From NCBI GenBank assembly GCA_030544235.1, contig CM060477.1:27788038-27852037 (forward strand): DNA of 64,000 nt. Direction: 5' to 3'. The notes below the pieces were generated by a model that saw nothing but the letters and a program-made list of their open reading frames with translations, was not told the origin of the DNA and made no database searches. Below are positions 34,901 through 54,180 of this stretch, piece by piece. The DNA comes from Lepturacanthus savala (Eukaryota > Chordata > Actinopteri > Scombriformes > Trichiuridae). Position numbers and translations under genes: made by a program. Each line of letters begins with the position of its first letter. Within the stretch, counting starts at the first letter, position 1.

Positions 34901-37692
34901 ATCTCCACTTTAACAGAGAAAACTGGAGGCTTCAGAGTCTCTTCCACGAGACGTATTTCTGAGTTGGTTTTGTCCGACAAGTCTGGCCACGCGAGCCCAG
35001 ATGGCCAGACGAGCACGCCTGGAGGTCATAAATGGCCCATTACTGAGGCAACATAACTCTGGTCTAACCAAATCAACCTCTAAAACCAAAGTGCTGCGCT
35101 CCACAGAAAGACTCAGCTCCGAACATGAGAGTAAATTCCATGACCTTAGCGGAGCTCTTGGCATTGACCAGCTGGAAAACCATTTGGTAGTGATTTAAAC
35201 GACGTCTAGACTAGGAGTCCGTTCTGGGCCGTGAAAAGCTGCACACGCATGTTGTGTGGTGTTTGATAAACGAGGAAAAGTTCTGATGCTTGGAAATGGT
35301 TCTTCTCCTGAAACCAATGGTGACAATTTGACCTTTTTGATGAGTCACATTCCTCCGAGGTGAACATCCCGTAACTGTGTCAGTAGCAGGAAATCATGCA
35401 TGAAGCCTAATCTGAAACCTCATCTGTCATATTTCCTTCATGCTGTTAAATTTTCTGTAGATTGCAGAGTGTTGAAACGCCAAGCTGAGACTAATTGTTC
35501 CATCTTTAAATGACATTATGCTGCTTTTAGGTTTTCAGATGTGAAGACCTTTTACTTTTATGATTACAAATGGAATAAGTTTGTGTCTCAGACTGTTGGT
35601 TGGAGAGGTCACCACAGGCATTGGGAAATTATTAGGTGTATTTTCCCTCACGTTTCATGGTCTAAACCATTAACTAAAAACTATTTATTAGTGAAAGTTG
35701 TGTTGAAAACAGGTCTCCACATTTCCTGGAATAAAGTTTAAGAACATTTCATGTATTAAATCTGAAAACTGATCTGAAATGTTAAACATGTTGGTACTGA
35801 GATCAAAAAGCATCAGCTTCTATTAACTCTGGTCTATATTTAGTGATTTGAATCATTTAGCAAAGACATTTATATGAAGCATTGAGTAGTGTTTATTTTT
35901 GTTGATAAGAAAAAGGTTCAATCTTGAGCTGCAATGATTAGTCAATTAGATGATGACTATTAAATTACATCTTAAATTATTTTGTTAATCATTTAAAGTT
36001 TTTTGGACGACAGCTTCAATAATGTGAATATTTTCTGGTCTCTATGTCCTCTATGATTGTAAAATAAACGTCTTTGTGTCGCAGACAAAAATTGATGAGG
36101 TCTTTTTTGGCTTGAGAAACACAGATCAACATTTTTCAACATATCAATAATAAAAACGATTATTCATTGCGGCCCTAAATGAAACCATGTGTCCAAAACT
36201 ACTGGGATAGTGCATTTACACCAATATCAACAACAGTTATTATTCATTGATCGATTTATATAAGAAGGTGGTTGTGAAAGTTGTGATGTCACAACTATAT
36301 AGTCACTGCCCACCTGGAGAGGCTCATTAATTAATAAATTAATTAATGACCTGTTTATTCTACGGCTGCAGAGAGAAGAATAAAATGATACTGGAGTGAT
36401 TTTTGTTTCTTAAAACCACACATATAATGTGTTAGTGACATCACAACTTCAAATAAAACCCAGGAAACAATATGAGACGTTTAAGTATCTAAACATAGAT
36501 AAAAACACATTCAATATCTGAATTCTATTAAATTACCTCCCTCAGGATACATTTAATTATTGTCTGCACCTAACTACAGAGTAGAGGTACTTATACTTTA
36601 TGTATTGTATCATGTGATGCTACTTAATAACATATGTTAATATTCTTACTGTTGTATTATACACTGCATAAAAGAAGCTATATAAAGTGTATTAAACAAA
36701 CATGCCAAACTTTCAGGTAGAGCTGCAATGATTAATCAATTATTTGCCAACTTTTACATTAATCATAAACTATTTTGATGATCAATTAACTGATATAAGT
36801 CATTTTAAGAAGAAAATGTCCAAATTCTCTGGTTCCAGCTTCTTCTCTGATTATTTCCTGGTTTCTTTAGTCTCTATAATAGTTGTGGACTGTTGGTCTG
36901 GAGTAAGATTGACACATCTATTACAAATCTATTAATAGTTTAAAAAACGGATAGATCAATCAACAATCTTAATAGTTGTTAATTGAAGCTCTACTTTCAT
37001 TAATAATCTAATCAAAGCAACTCAAAGTGGCTCCACATTGATGAATTAAAGTATTAAAATACTCTCATGTGTTACTATAATACACTATAATAATGCATAA
37101 CACGTACTTACATACCTTTGATAGTTTATTGTGCTGATAATACTTTTGTACTTTTACTAAAGCAACATTTTGAATTATTTTACTTATTTTAGACAACAGT
37201 ATTACTAAATTTGAAGTACTTCATCCACCATAGTGTAACTTCTAATCTACAGACTAATCCTCAGGAGGTTAGAACCTAACACAAGAAAACAAAGAGCTAA
37301 TTAAATGCAAAGTAAACATAACCAGACAAACAATGCAAACTAAATGAGTATCTGCTGTGTTGGGATGCATTGAGTGTCACTCTGCATTGTTCTATAGTTG
37401 TGATGTTTGCAGGTTTCATTGTTATGGTCACAGAGTTATTAACTCTCCTCCAGACTCTGTCTGCATGGGAATAAAAAACACTCAAACTCCACTTCAAGTA
37501 AATCTTTAAGTCGATTAAAAACCCTTCATTTAAAATCTTTAAAATCAACTCGGTTCACACAAACTTATCGACTGGATTCAATGATCCTAAAACTCTGCTC
37601 ACAAACGTCGCCTTGTTTCTGCGAGAGAAGAAAAAAAGAAGAAAAAAAAACTAGTGGAAGAAGCAGTGAAGGAAAAAGTCCGTAAACGTTAC
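31952..37692. other. dse intron 1 (putative)
   Basis: AT-rich, with no coding exon recognised. It includes a CACTGCAAAA-type fragment near 32380-32450, an AAAAC pentamer run (about 32320-32345), the 37-bp minisatellite, and hAT-like CGATTAAT copies at 35930-36180 and 36718-36900. The region 34900-35200, where a few antiparallel short frames overlap, is more complex but shows no family resemblance. Confidence 0.5.
34291..34415 (+). repeat. 37-bp minisatellite, 3.4 units
   Basis: Units at 34291-34327, 34328-34364 and 34365-34401 plus a partial to 34415. Consensus parts are CTACTGGTTAGTAGACAGTG and ATGCTAACTAGTAGCA. A reverse-orientation relative is at 13095-13175. Confidence 0.93.
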
Positions 37693-37900
37693 CTGTCAGA
37701 AGCTCAGCAGCCGGATCCCTGAACGCACCACGGGCATTTCTACCCAAAAACGCCGCGGGTCGGGGGAGGCGGATTGATACCGATGGTGAAAAGGGTCTAT
37801 TTGTTGTTGTTTGTTGTTTGTTTTAGGAGAAAATCGGAGTTAGAGCGCGGAGGGAAAGAGGAAGAGTGTGTGAGAGAGGATCGTCATGTTGGCGAGTGAG
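37693..37900 (-). promoter_or_regulatory. dse: Putative dse first (non-coding) exon and promoter-proximal region
   Basis: The exon 2 acceptor lies only ~38 bp before the ATG, so a further 5' exon is needed. The best candidate ends at a consensus donor, GACAG|GTAACG, with the last exon base at 37693. It lies in a locally GC/CpG-rich patch (37690-37780 and 37835-37930) that contrasts with the AT-rich surroundings. On the minus strand, pyrimidine-rich CTCTTTCCCTCC motifs near 37850-37870 would suit a TATA-less start. The right boundary is a guess. A 14-codon uORF (ATG 37737-37735, TGA ending 37696) sits at the exon's 3' end. Other 5' exons in the 31952-37692 intron cannot be excluded. Confidence 0.5.
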
Positions 37901-37956
37901 GAGGGGCGGCAGGGAGTGGAGGGGGGGCTTAAAGGAGCCTAATGAAACAAATAGGC

Positions 37957-38738
37957 CCTCCTCCTCCTCCTCCTCCTCCTCCTCCTCCTCCACATCTTCT
38001 TCCTCCTCCTCCTCATCTTTCACCTCCTCTTCCTCCTTTTCCTCCTGCTCCTCCTCCTCCTCCTCCTCCTCCTCCTCCTCCTCCTCCTCCACATCTTCTT
38101 CCTCCTCCTCCTCATCTTTCACCTCCTCTTCCTCCTTTTCCTCCTGCTCCTCCTCCTCCTCCTCCTCCTCCACATCTTCCTCCTCCTCCTCCACATCTTC
38201 CCACTCCTCCTCCTCCTTCTCCTCCTCCTCCTCCTCCTCCACATCTTCTTCCTCCTCCTCCTCATCTTTCTCCTCCTCCTTTTCATCCTCCTCCTTCTCC
38301 TCCTTTTCATCTTCCTCCTCCTCTTCCTTCTCCTCCTCTTCATCTTCCTCCTCCCTCTCTTCCTCCTCATCTTTATCCTCCTCCTCCTCTTCATCTTCCT
38401 CCTCCTCATCTTCTTCCTCCTCCTCTTCCTCCTCATCCTCCTCTTCATCCTCCTCCTTTTCCTCATCTTCCTCCTCCTCCTCATCTTCCTCCTCCACATC
38501 TTCCTGCTCCTCCTCTTCCTCCTCTTCCTCCTCCTTCTCCTCCTCTTCCTCCTCCTCATCATCTTACTCCTCATCTTCCTCCTCCTCCTCATCTTCCTCC
38601 TCCACATCTTCCTGCTCCTCCTCCTCCTCATCTTCCTCCTCCACATCTTCCTGCTCCTCCTCCTCATCTTACTGCTCATCTTCCTCTTCCTCATTTTCCT
38701 CCTCCTCCTCCTCCTCATCTTCCTCCTCCTCCTCCTGG
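37957..38738 (+). repeat. ~780-bp polypyrimidine TCC-type microsatellite upstream of dse
   Basis: The plus strand is almost only C and T, with occasional A in CACATCTTC and CATC motifs, in a triplet rhythm. A 99-bp higher-order unit is duplicated (CACATCTTCTTCCTCC at 37991 and again at 38090). Long mirror-like homopurine/homopyrimidine DNA of this kind can form triplex (H-) DNA. It starts within ~60-260 bp of the putative dse first exon. Reading frames through it (poly-Glu, poly-Ser, poly-Pro) are low-complexity artefacts. Confidence 0.97.
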
Positions 38739-38740
38739 TT

Positions 38741-45350
<6,610 letters not shown>

Positions 45351-45368
45351 AGATGGTGAGATGTTCAC

Positions 45369-45374
45369 TTTATT
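45369..45374 (-). terminator. Candidate nt5dc1 polyadenylation signal
   Basis: AATAAA on the minus strand, about 400 bp past the nt5dc1 stop codon. It is followed downstream by a GT-rich stretch (GGATGTGTTT). It is the first hexamer I find after the stop, implying a 3' UTR of roughly 410-430 nt. Confidence 0.5.
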
Positions 45375-45771
45375 TCAGAAAAAAATGAAGATTTTTAAAC
45401 AATCTACCATGGAAAAAGAATCGGAGGGAGGGAGGAGGAGGCCTCACACATGAAACAATAAGAACACTACATCTCCTATTATTACTGTATGCAGTCACAC
45501 ACACTTACCTTGTCATATTTCCACGTGTACGATACAATAAACCACAAAACGACGTTCAGATGTAGGCGTTGGTACAGATACTGTGGCTTACATTCACATG
45601 GTTTGTGTGAATGGGAAGTGTGTGTCCTGTGCTCCATGGATGGAGGTGGGTGGGGGGGAAACTACAGGGCAAAAAAAAAATGGAGGCACATTCCTCTCCT
45701 GAGGCTGAGGGGTAAGGGAGGACTCGTTTTTTCTTTTCTTTTCCTTTTTCTTGATTCTTCTTCTTTTTTTT

Positions 45772-45884
45772 TTACGACAGACTCTCGCACCACTTCAGCA
45801 AAGAATCAGGAGGCCGGGGGTAGTAGCCGGTGGTGCAGGGCTTGTTGGGAGAAAACCTGGGGAACTTGTAATCCAGAGGGAGAT
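45772..45884 (-). CDS. nt5dc1: nt5dc1 last coding exon
   Basis: Encodes the C-terminus of NT5DC1 (5'-nucleotidase domain-containing protein 1), a HAD-superfamily protein of uncertain substrate. After the acceptor TTCTAG, two bases complete Asp. The frame then reads LPLDYKFPRFSPNKPCTTGY and YPRPPDSLLKW and stops at TAA (45774-45772). The LPLDYKF...TGYYPxPP signature is characteristic of the NT5DC1 C-terminus. The exon is 113 bp coding, and the 3' UTR continues to about 45350. The incoming phase matches the exon at 51796-51964. Confidence 0.93.
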
Positions 45885-46606
45885 CTAGAAGGAAAAAAAG
45901 AGAGAAATCAAACATGAAAGTGGAACAAAATGAAGAGCAATGGTTCATTATTCAGCAGAGAAGCACAGCAGCAGGGAGTAATCACAGAGTTCAGGGAAAG
46001 GTGGATTCACACGTTTCATCTTTTGCCTCCAAAGAGACAATTTCATAAAAGAAGCCTGTAAACTTTAGAGAGATGATTCTAAACAGAACTCCTGGTGAAG
46101 GGGGGAACCTGGGTCTCTGCTGCCTGGGAACAAACACAAATGAATAAATTTCCATTCACTTTCATTTTTAAAATCAAGCACAGATTATTTCCAAATGTGA
46201 CCCGATCAGTATCAGAAGTTTTTGCAGCTTGTGCTGTTCACACCGTTGTGAAATTCATCAGATCAAAAAGGATCAGATTTGGGTCAAACCACAGCTTCGG
46301 TTTGTTAAGATTTTCTTATTGTTCTTTCGTGAATCCAGGAAACTTAAAGGCTGTGACCAGTTCACACTGGAATCTGAGGACATATAAGAAATAAAGTGAG
46401 TAAACATGAGGAGCTTTAAAACTTAGTTTGACCACTATTAAAAATAATTCAGACGATCAGCTCTTAATGAAATGCATGACTCAGAGATAAACCTGGTAAC
46501 TAATTAAATTGGATAAATGTTTTAAGTTGCAAACATTAATTGATGAGAGTTGTATAATAGTATATAATGATGTTGGTAATTAACTTAATATCATGTGTTA
46601 TATAAA

Positions 46607-46720
46607 TACACTACTGTTCTAAAGTTTGGGGTCACCCAGACATGAAAAATCACACTTTTATTTATCAAAATCAGTTGTAAAAAGGATCGAAAACAGAACA
46701 CGAAATGTACAAATAATGTT
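46607..46720 (+). mobile_element. Tc1-type element left terminus (fragment)
   Basis: TACACTACTGTTCTAAAGTT then TGGGGTCACCCAGACATG and AAAATCACACTTTTATTTAT match the terminal repeat and arm of the fish Tc1 family also seen at 11701-12077. The matching right end was not found. Confidence 0.7.
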
Positions 46721-48212
46721 TGGCAAGATGAGAAATACTGGTTTCATGTCATTTGAAAGTGATTAGAATTTATTACAAAAATTAAGTTAAGTAACACAAA
46801 ATGTTGTTGAAAACTTGTTTTTAATGTTTTAAAACCTCTTTAAGAGAGTTAAAGTATTAACTCTCAATTATTTTTAGCAGTAAAAAGTTTTCAGGGTTAT
46901 ACCACGTGACATTTTTTTATTTTATCCCTTAAAACTAAATTCTAATGGGTAATTAAATACATAAGACTAAAAATCATTTTATATCAAATGAAAATGAGTT
47001 GAAACAACTTAATTTTATGAGTAATCAACTTAAAAATTTGCACTTGTGCTATTAATTATTATAAGTGATAATTAAAACACCTTTAAATTATTAAATTATT
47101 TGCACAGAATTTCATTAAAAACTGATGCAAATTGTTCTATACAATTTTGTCGTTGAGACTAAAGTTACTAATGGCTCCAACCAGATCTGTCAGGTTAGAG
47201 ATCTAGACCTGAAAAAGGTCTGAGAACCACTGACATAAAGAAGAAATGACATATTTATAGAAACAGAACCTGCTTTACACTTCACTGCCTTCATTTCTGG
47301 CTGTTTAGTCCAAGTTTGAAGCAGTTATTGCTTAACAAAAATACTGATTCACTGCCTTTCATGTCTCAGTAATTCAAGTTTAGGGGGTTTTCGAGGTTTT
47401 GAGGATGTGTGTTTCTATACAGATTCTGTGGTAAAACCCCCTGAAGCAAAGGTTTGTGATATTTGGCCGAACAAATACAAGTGACTCATTGTTGGATCAT
47501 TAGAAACAGAATCTGAACCCAAACAGATCAGATCCTGTTTTGTCTCTAAACAGATACTGAACCCCTGAGATGAGTTCCAGTCAGACTGTGGTGAGTTCTG
47601 TGTGGTCATGATGAAATCTGTCAATATTAGTGGAACTTGTGTCATTTATTGAGAAACAGATCAACAGGAAGATAAAAACTGAGCTGAAGGTTAAAAGCTG
47701 CAGTAAGTAGTAATCTCCCTTTAAATATCTCTCATTGACTTATTCTCATAGATTTAAATGTGCTTTTTCTCGTGTTTCTGAAGATGTTTTATCAACATGA
47801 TTATAGCACATTATAATATCAGTATGTAATAATCAGCTTTCCTGGGCTTATCCGACCACTGTCATGACCATTTTACCACAGAGATCTGCTCATTTTGGTA
47901 CATTTGTATTGATTTTTGATTATTGACTGTGTTTGTTTTAGCTCATTTAGGATCCACTTGAAAATGAGAAGATTCCTCTGAAGGGATTTATCCTGCTCAA
48001 TAAATGATTTAACAAGTAAAGACTCTATATAAGTTAAAGGGAGGACTCTGTATTTCTGAGCTCATTAAGATAGATTCATTATTGTAATATTCTAGTAATA
48101 TTCTATTTTTCTGGCCTTTATAGCATTGGGTTATCAGGACAGGAGACTAACAGATCTACTGCATGTGTTGCTACTCATCCAATAAGCTGTACATTAATAT
48201 CAGAATTGCATC

Positions 48213-48285
48213 ACACACGCACACACACACGCACACACACATGCACACACACATGCACACACATGCACACACATGCACACACACA
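48213..48285. repeat. (CA)n / CACACATG compound microsatellite
   Basis: Alternating CA units with regularly spaced CGCA and TGCA interruptions. A shorter relative is at 54889-54916. Confidence 0.92.
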
Positions 48286-50336
48286 GGAGATGAAACACAA
48301 TGGTAGAAACCAGAGAAGAGAGCCAGAGAAAAGTATTTTCTCATGGCGTGCTCTAAAAAGAGAAAAGAAGCAGAATGAAAACAAGGCTTTAAATCAGGAA
48401 CCATCAGATTTGACCTCCCACAGCATTTCACAACCAGGATTTTCACACAGTGTGAGAACAAATGAGCAAAATATGTAACAGGGTTTTTATGTAGTCTGGA
48501 AAAATACTGAATTTATGGATAAGTATGGAACCATATTATTGTTTCCAGACTGTTGCCTTTGTTCTGCTGCTAAATTAGTTTTAAGGGAAATATGTCAATA
48601 TTTTTATTGTGCATATATATATCACCAGTAACCATATATTAATATTAATATATACTTATGACCAGGCCTATTTGTCATTTTTCTCCTTTAAGTTTATAGA
48701 TTCAACTTTATAATGTATAAATACAGGTTAACAAAATGTTTTAGCATCTAATCAGAAGCAGCATAGTGTTAGATATATATAGTATTTACAGTGTGATACA
48801 ATATAGGACAGTGTAATTGGAATAAGTTACGTACATAAATAGTATAATATGAACAAAATAATATGAATAACCTACAGTAAAAAGTATACGGTAAAAGGAC
48901 AAAATGCTAAATATTAAACATGACAAATAAATGATGACAACTTTAGAATATCTCTGCAACCACTATGTATTTAAAGCTAATAACATAAATCTACATGTGA
49001 GGTGACTACAGAAGAGTCACAATCTATTTATGTTGATGTTACACAGCAAATATATACGTAGAATATTGCAAAAAAGAACTAAAATGTTGGTTTACTACAA
49101 ATAAAAATACTCATTTAAAACATAAAACAAGACCAAACTGACTCAAATCAGGAAAAAATGAAATAAGTTAATTATCTGCAACACAAAGTTTAATTAATAA
49201 TAAGATAAGAGTTTAATGATCAATTATTTGTCCCTAAAATCACATAAATCCCATTGAGGATCATTCCAGAACATGAAGAATATATTGTGTAAGATGTTTA
49301 AAAAGGAGATTATAAACATTATAAATAGTCTCTACTACTGATATTCTATTAAACTATTGTCTTATTGTATTGATGATGTGGATATTGATGATATATATTG
49401 ATGCTGGAACAGTAACATTGGGGTTTACTACAGATAAAACACTTTATTTAGTGGAGCTGAGGTCAAAAGTCAATGCTGGATCAGGAGGATTTTAACAGGT
49501 TAAAGGGTCTGATTTTACCACTTTCACAGTTTAATGTTTACATTTTTTTCGTTTCCATGGATATAATGAGGAAAAACAAGGCTGCATAGACGTTGTAAAA
49601 GGGGATTATTTAACTTTTTCAGCTCTTATTTATAAAAGAGATAAAAACTATGGAAATAATATAATCTTGTCTGAAGTATCTACTTAGAAGTCGTGAATCT
49701 TGAAATTAAACACCCTGATATATACGGGTCAGTGACAAATAATGTTTGGCAAGATGAGAAAGTCAAAAACTTTTTAAAACAGTTTTAAGAATCATTCATC
49801 AGGTCTCTGTAAATGTACATTGTGTGTTCATGTTGGTCCATTTTTATTTATTTATTTTTTTCATAAAAATCACGATTGTGTGATTTTTTTGACATGAAAC
49901 ATCAAATGATGTCACTGAAAACGAATGATAAAGTTAAAATATTTACTCCTCCTAGAATATAAAACTTGGTGATAACGTGTTTTAATTTTTTAGAACCTTT
50001 TTAAGAGAATTAAACTCTCTGGTAACAAGTAGGACAAAACCAAACCCATATTTTCAAAAGCTCCTTCTTTTTAAATACAGCCCTCATTATATTCAACATG
50101 AGAACATATCCATTGTTACCACGGTAACATCTGTGTGTGATAGAATGTTCTACCTCCGTCTCCGTTTGATTTGTGTTTAAATGTTTCTGGGTTGAACTTG
50201 TACGATGGAGAAAACGTTTGATGTCGGAACAGGAAAAGGAGGATATGATCACGTCCATATGGCTGCGTTCACACAAACACACACGCCAACACATCTTCTG
50301 ACATCACAACTTCACAGAAGTGTCAGCTGCTTTTAA

Positions 50337-51208
50337 CCCATTGAAGCCCAGAACTTTTCCTCCATATAATTATAACAGTTGAGTCTCTTTTTTTCATTTT
50401 GTACTTTGTTTTGCAGAAATCGTCATTTTAATAACTATTATAGTAGCCGCTTGTATAAATCTTCCCATAAACAAAAACGTATTTATCCCAAGTAAAATAT
50501 TATTTTGGGGGATTATTCCAGAGCAGAGGTGTCAAACTCAATTTATTTCATGGGATTCAGACAAATAACAGCCATATTTCTCCTCCTCCTATTTACATAA
50601 GAAATACATTATAGATAATTACACTATTAATTAACTTTCGATTTGCAAAAGAGGAGAGATGAAAAACAGTGAAGTTACAGCCGTTATTCCATATTCAGTC
50701 AGTTTAATGATGCATTTAAATTCAAAACATTCACTCACCAAACTATTTACTACTTTCAGCAGCAGGTGAAGTTATCTCCTGTTTTATAAACCAATTACAA
50801 ATCAAACTGTCAATATTTTATCCATTGAGTCCTGAAATTCTCACTGACTTCACACTTCTGTGAAGAAAGTGGGCCGGTGGGCCGGATTTTACTCTCTAGC
50901 AGGCCGGTTCTGGCCCCCGGGCCTCATGTTTGACACCCCTGTTCTAGAGACTTGATTGATTAAATAGATTCATACATGTCAGGGTTGAAAGTCATAATAA
51001 TCTAAATAAAATGACTCTTTCTGGGAGGGTTTGTCTTCTCCATGTTCTTGGGAGGAAGGAGCAGGAAGTTGATGTCATGTGACAGGAAGCGGAATTGGAA
51101 ACCTATTTTTTTTGCTTATGGCTTTGCTATCATTTAAAAAAAATAGCTGTTTGAGTAACATTTCACTGTTTATTTTAAGTATAAAATGACATCATAGACT
51201 TCAATGGG
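50337..51208. mobile_element. piggyBac-like MITE (CCCATTGAAG ends) interrupted by a hAT-like MITE
   Basis: Ends CCCATTGAAG at 50337-50346 and its complement at 51199-51208, each bordered by TTAA (50333-50336 and 51209-51212). After subtracting the nested element and its duplication the length is about 446 bp, close to the uninterrupted copy at 52270-52726, with which it shares internal sequence (GGGGGATTATTCCAGAG and CATGTCAGGGT). Confidence 0.8.
50524..50941 (+). mobile_element. Nested hAT-like MITE with 8-bp target duplication
   Basis: Termini are CAGAGGTGTCAAACTC and GTTTGACACCCCTG. The element is flanked by TTCCAGAG (50516-50523) and TTCTAGAG (50942-50949), an 8-bp duplication differing at one base. 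It is 418 bp with no transposase. Host sequence resumes as ACTTGATTGATTAAATAG, exactly as in the empty site of the copy at 52270-52726. A partial relative starts at 62607. Confidence 0.88.
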
Positions 51209-51795
51209 TTAAGGCACACGTTTATGAATTCAGTGCATTTTTCTATGAATGAGAATCACTGTTTTAAGCCTTTTTTTTCATTGTCAGGTTACTATCACAG
51301 ACCAGAAAAAAACATTTCACTTCCATTATAGTCATTACGATAAAATCTGTTTTCAACCTCAAAATATGTATGATTAAATAAAGTTAAATACTTCTTTTTG
51401 GGCCATTTTCCTCAAAAAAGGAAATATGCTAATAGAAAAGTGAAGTGCTGCATTTTAAGTATAAAATGGCAGTCAAGGAATTAAAGGCTCATAGGCTTTA
51501 ATGGGTTAAGGAAGAGCATTTTTCTGTGAATGAGACATCATCATGTTCCATTATTTTAAGCCTTTTATTTCATTGTTTTAGCTGTTTTGTCAATGTTTGA
51601 ATGAAACTTTATCCAGGAAGTAAGACATAGTAACAGAGAGCATGTTTGATTGTAATGTAAATGTATTACCATATGTTAATGTTTTAAGTGGCAGCTTTAT
51701 ATTATATGATCTTTAGAAATTCAATATTCCTAATTATGCTATTTTATGTATTTTTCTCTTTAGTTTAACAATAAATGGGAGCAGTGATACTGTAC

Positions 51796-51964
51796 CTGCT
51801 ATGTGCTCCACACTAGGGATGGCCAAGGCGCTGTATTTGTGAATGCAGTGGCAGCACCAGGTCAGTTTCTGGTGCTCCTCATCACCTCCTCCACTTCTAT
51901 GAACGTCCACGAAGTAGGATCCCCACTGACCGGACATGGCCGAGGGAGACTTCATGCCCTGCTC
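51796..51964 (-). CDS. nt5dc1: nt5dc1 penultimate coding exon
   Basis: Encodes EQGMKSPSAMSGQWGSYFVD, then a short variable stretch and KLTWCCHCIHKYSALAIPSV followed by EHIA. It corresponds to the WGSFFID...YTWSCKRISTYSTIAIPSIEAIA region of vertebrate NT5DC1. The acceptor is CAACAG before 51964 and the donor is GTACAG from 51795. The exon begins in phase 0 and its last base G starts the Asp completed in the last exon. This is the C-terminal part of the HAD-like 5'-nucleotidase domain protein. Confidence 0.93.
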
Positions 51965-52269
51965 CTGTTGAGACAGTTCAACAAACAGCACAACTATGTA
52001 ACTGTATATTTAGATTCATTTCCAGATGTTTGCAGACCCGATGAAGGAGGTGGGAATTCTGCCTCGAGCGATAAACTGGTTTTAACCCAAACAGCTTTAA
52101 GGAGCTGGAATGAATCAGGATTTCAGAGAAACCCTGCTGCTGTAATGCATGTTAGTCATATTCACTGACAGATTTTATTGATGCTCCTCAGCCAACATCA
52201 TGAACAGGATGTGGTGTTTGATATGAAGAATGTGGAACTGATATATATACAATAAATGAGATCAGTTAA

Positions 52270-52726
52270 CCCATTTCAGCCCAAAGATTTCATGCATAGA
52301 ATTATTACACTTATAACAGTCTAACAATCATTTTATGCATTTTCCATTTTGTGCTTTTTCTTTGCAGAAAATAACATTTTAATGTCTGTTATAGTTGCTG
52401 TTTGAACACACCTGCCCTATTTAACCTATTTATCCCATGTACAAAATTCTTTTTGGGGGATTATTCCAGAGACTTGAATGATTAAATAAATATAAACATG
52501 TCAGGGTAGAAAATCATAATAATCTAAATAAAATGACTCTTTCTGGGAGGGTTTGTCACCATGTTGATGACGTATGTAAGAGGAAGCATTTGGAAACTTA
52601 ATCTTTTTGCTTAAAACATAAAAAGTTGTCAACTATCATTTCATTTTTTTTCCAGTAACATTTAAATGTTGTATTTTAAGTATAAAATGACAGTCATAGA
52701 CTTAAAGGCTTATGGGCTTTAATGGG
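52270..52726. mobile_element. piggyBac-like MITE, uninterrupted copy
   Basis: Starts CCCATTTCAGCCCAAAG and ends CTTATGGGCTTTAATGGG, a diverged inverted pair with TTAA on both sides (52266-52269 and 52727-52730). 457 bp with no coding capacity. It supplies the empty-site version of the TTCCAGAG|ACTTG target used by hAT-like insertions at 21257 and 50524. Partial right ends are at 51445-51509 and 22112-22119. Confidence 0.82.
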
Positions 52727-54180
52727 TTAAATGTCTTCAGTGTTAGGCCATTTTGAAACAACAAGTTTGGATTTCAGTGTTGTCATGGAGATTTGTACCA
52801 AGTATTTCTAAATATAATATTTGAATAGGAATGAAAAATATCAGAGTGAAGGATGATCGGCCCGGAGTGTTTTTAAAAACGGTGAAATCAGCATTCATAC
52901 CTCTGACTTAATGCACCACAGATGACAGATCAATCTTCTCATTTCAAAACATACCAAACCCCCTGAAGAAAGTCACAGCTTTTTTTTCTACATACACAAA
53001 CCTCTAGAACTTATTTCAGACCCACACTGGCTGCACGAAATGAGGAAAATATGATATATGTAGTGTGTATAATACCTCTATAGGTCCTATGTCTTTCTGT
53101 TTTAATACGTTACTAACAACAACCCCAAACACTTCCGTGATGGTCATACATTATGATAAAATCTGTGTTCAACCTCAAAATATGCATGAATTAAATAAAG
53201 TATGATTTTTCAGTCCATTTTTTTTCACCAAAAGAAATATGCTAATAGAAAACTGAAGTGCTGCTGCAGTGTGATACAGTACACATCTAAGATCAGACTG
53301 CAAACACGCCCAGTAACATAGAATATTAGGTTATAAATACTCTTCAATTTACCAATGTCCCCTAAACGCCTCACATGCAGATCACCAATAGATACCACTT
53401 TACTAATATTCCCTAGACGCCTCATGTGTAGATTATCAGTAGCCTCTGTAATTTACCAGTGTTCCCTTAAACGCCTCATATACAGGTGATGCTACAGTAG
53501 CGTTTTTGCTGCATCTCAACACTTAATTCAGTTCTATTTTTCCTTCATGTAGTTAACTACCTGCTGAACAATCTATAAAACCTCTGCTCAAGCACTCTCA
53601 GCTTCCCTTTTCTTTTAGTAACTTTCTTGTTAATCTCACCTTAATTACACACTATTTAAGATTCTGACTTCTGTAAAATAACAGCAGAAACACTGCATAT
53701 GAACTACACCACTGCTGCTGCTCCTAGCATGCACCATCAGAGTGTTGATTGCATAAAGCCGTGAACCACAGGAAGAGACAGTCAGTAAAAACACTGATCT
53801 TTCACATCACTATCAATGATCTCATCTCTGTCAGAAATGTTCTCATCTGGCTGATGAACATGTGGCCTCGAGCTGATCAGCATCAGAGCTGACACCCGCA
53901 GACTTTAGACGTCTTCATTGCTTTTACAGAAATATCTTCATCACTTTAAGCAGCTGTCACACTGGAGCTACAAATGTTCTGTTGTGCCTTGTTACAAAGC
54001 TGGAAACTATTCTTGACACATAGCATCGTGACTGTTTGAACTCACACCATGTCTCAACCTGTGGAGCAAGCACAGGTGCTTTCAGGTTCAGAGAAGATCT
54101 GACCTTTAACGGTTTGAGAGCCTCTCAGTAGAAATAACACACTAAACTGATAAGAATTAATTAATAAACCTAATAACACA

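Larger units (their letters stand above)
45885..51795. other. nt5dc1 intron between penultimate and last coding exons
   Basis: AT-rich intron with no additional exon recognised. It holds a Tc1-type terminus (46607-46720), a CA/TGCA microsatellite (48213-48285), a dispersed block (49720-50010) related to 10885-11400, and a piggyBac-like MITE carrying a nested hAT-like MITE (50337-51208). The remainder shows nothing identifiable. Confidence 0.65.
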
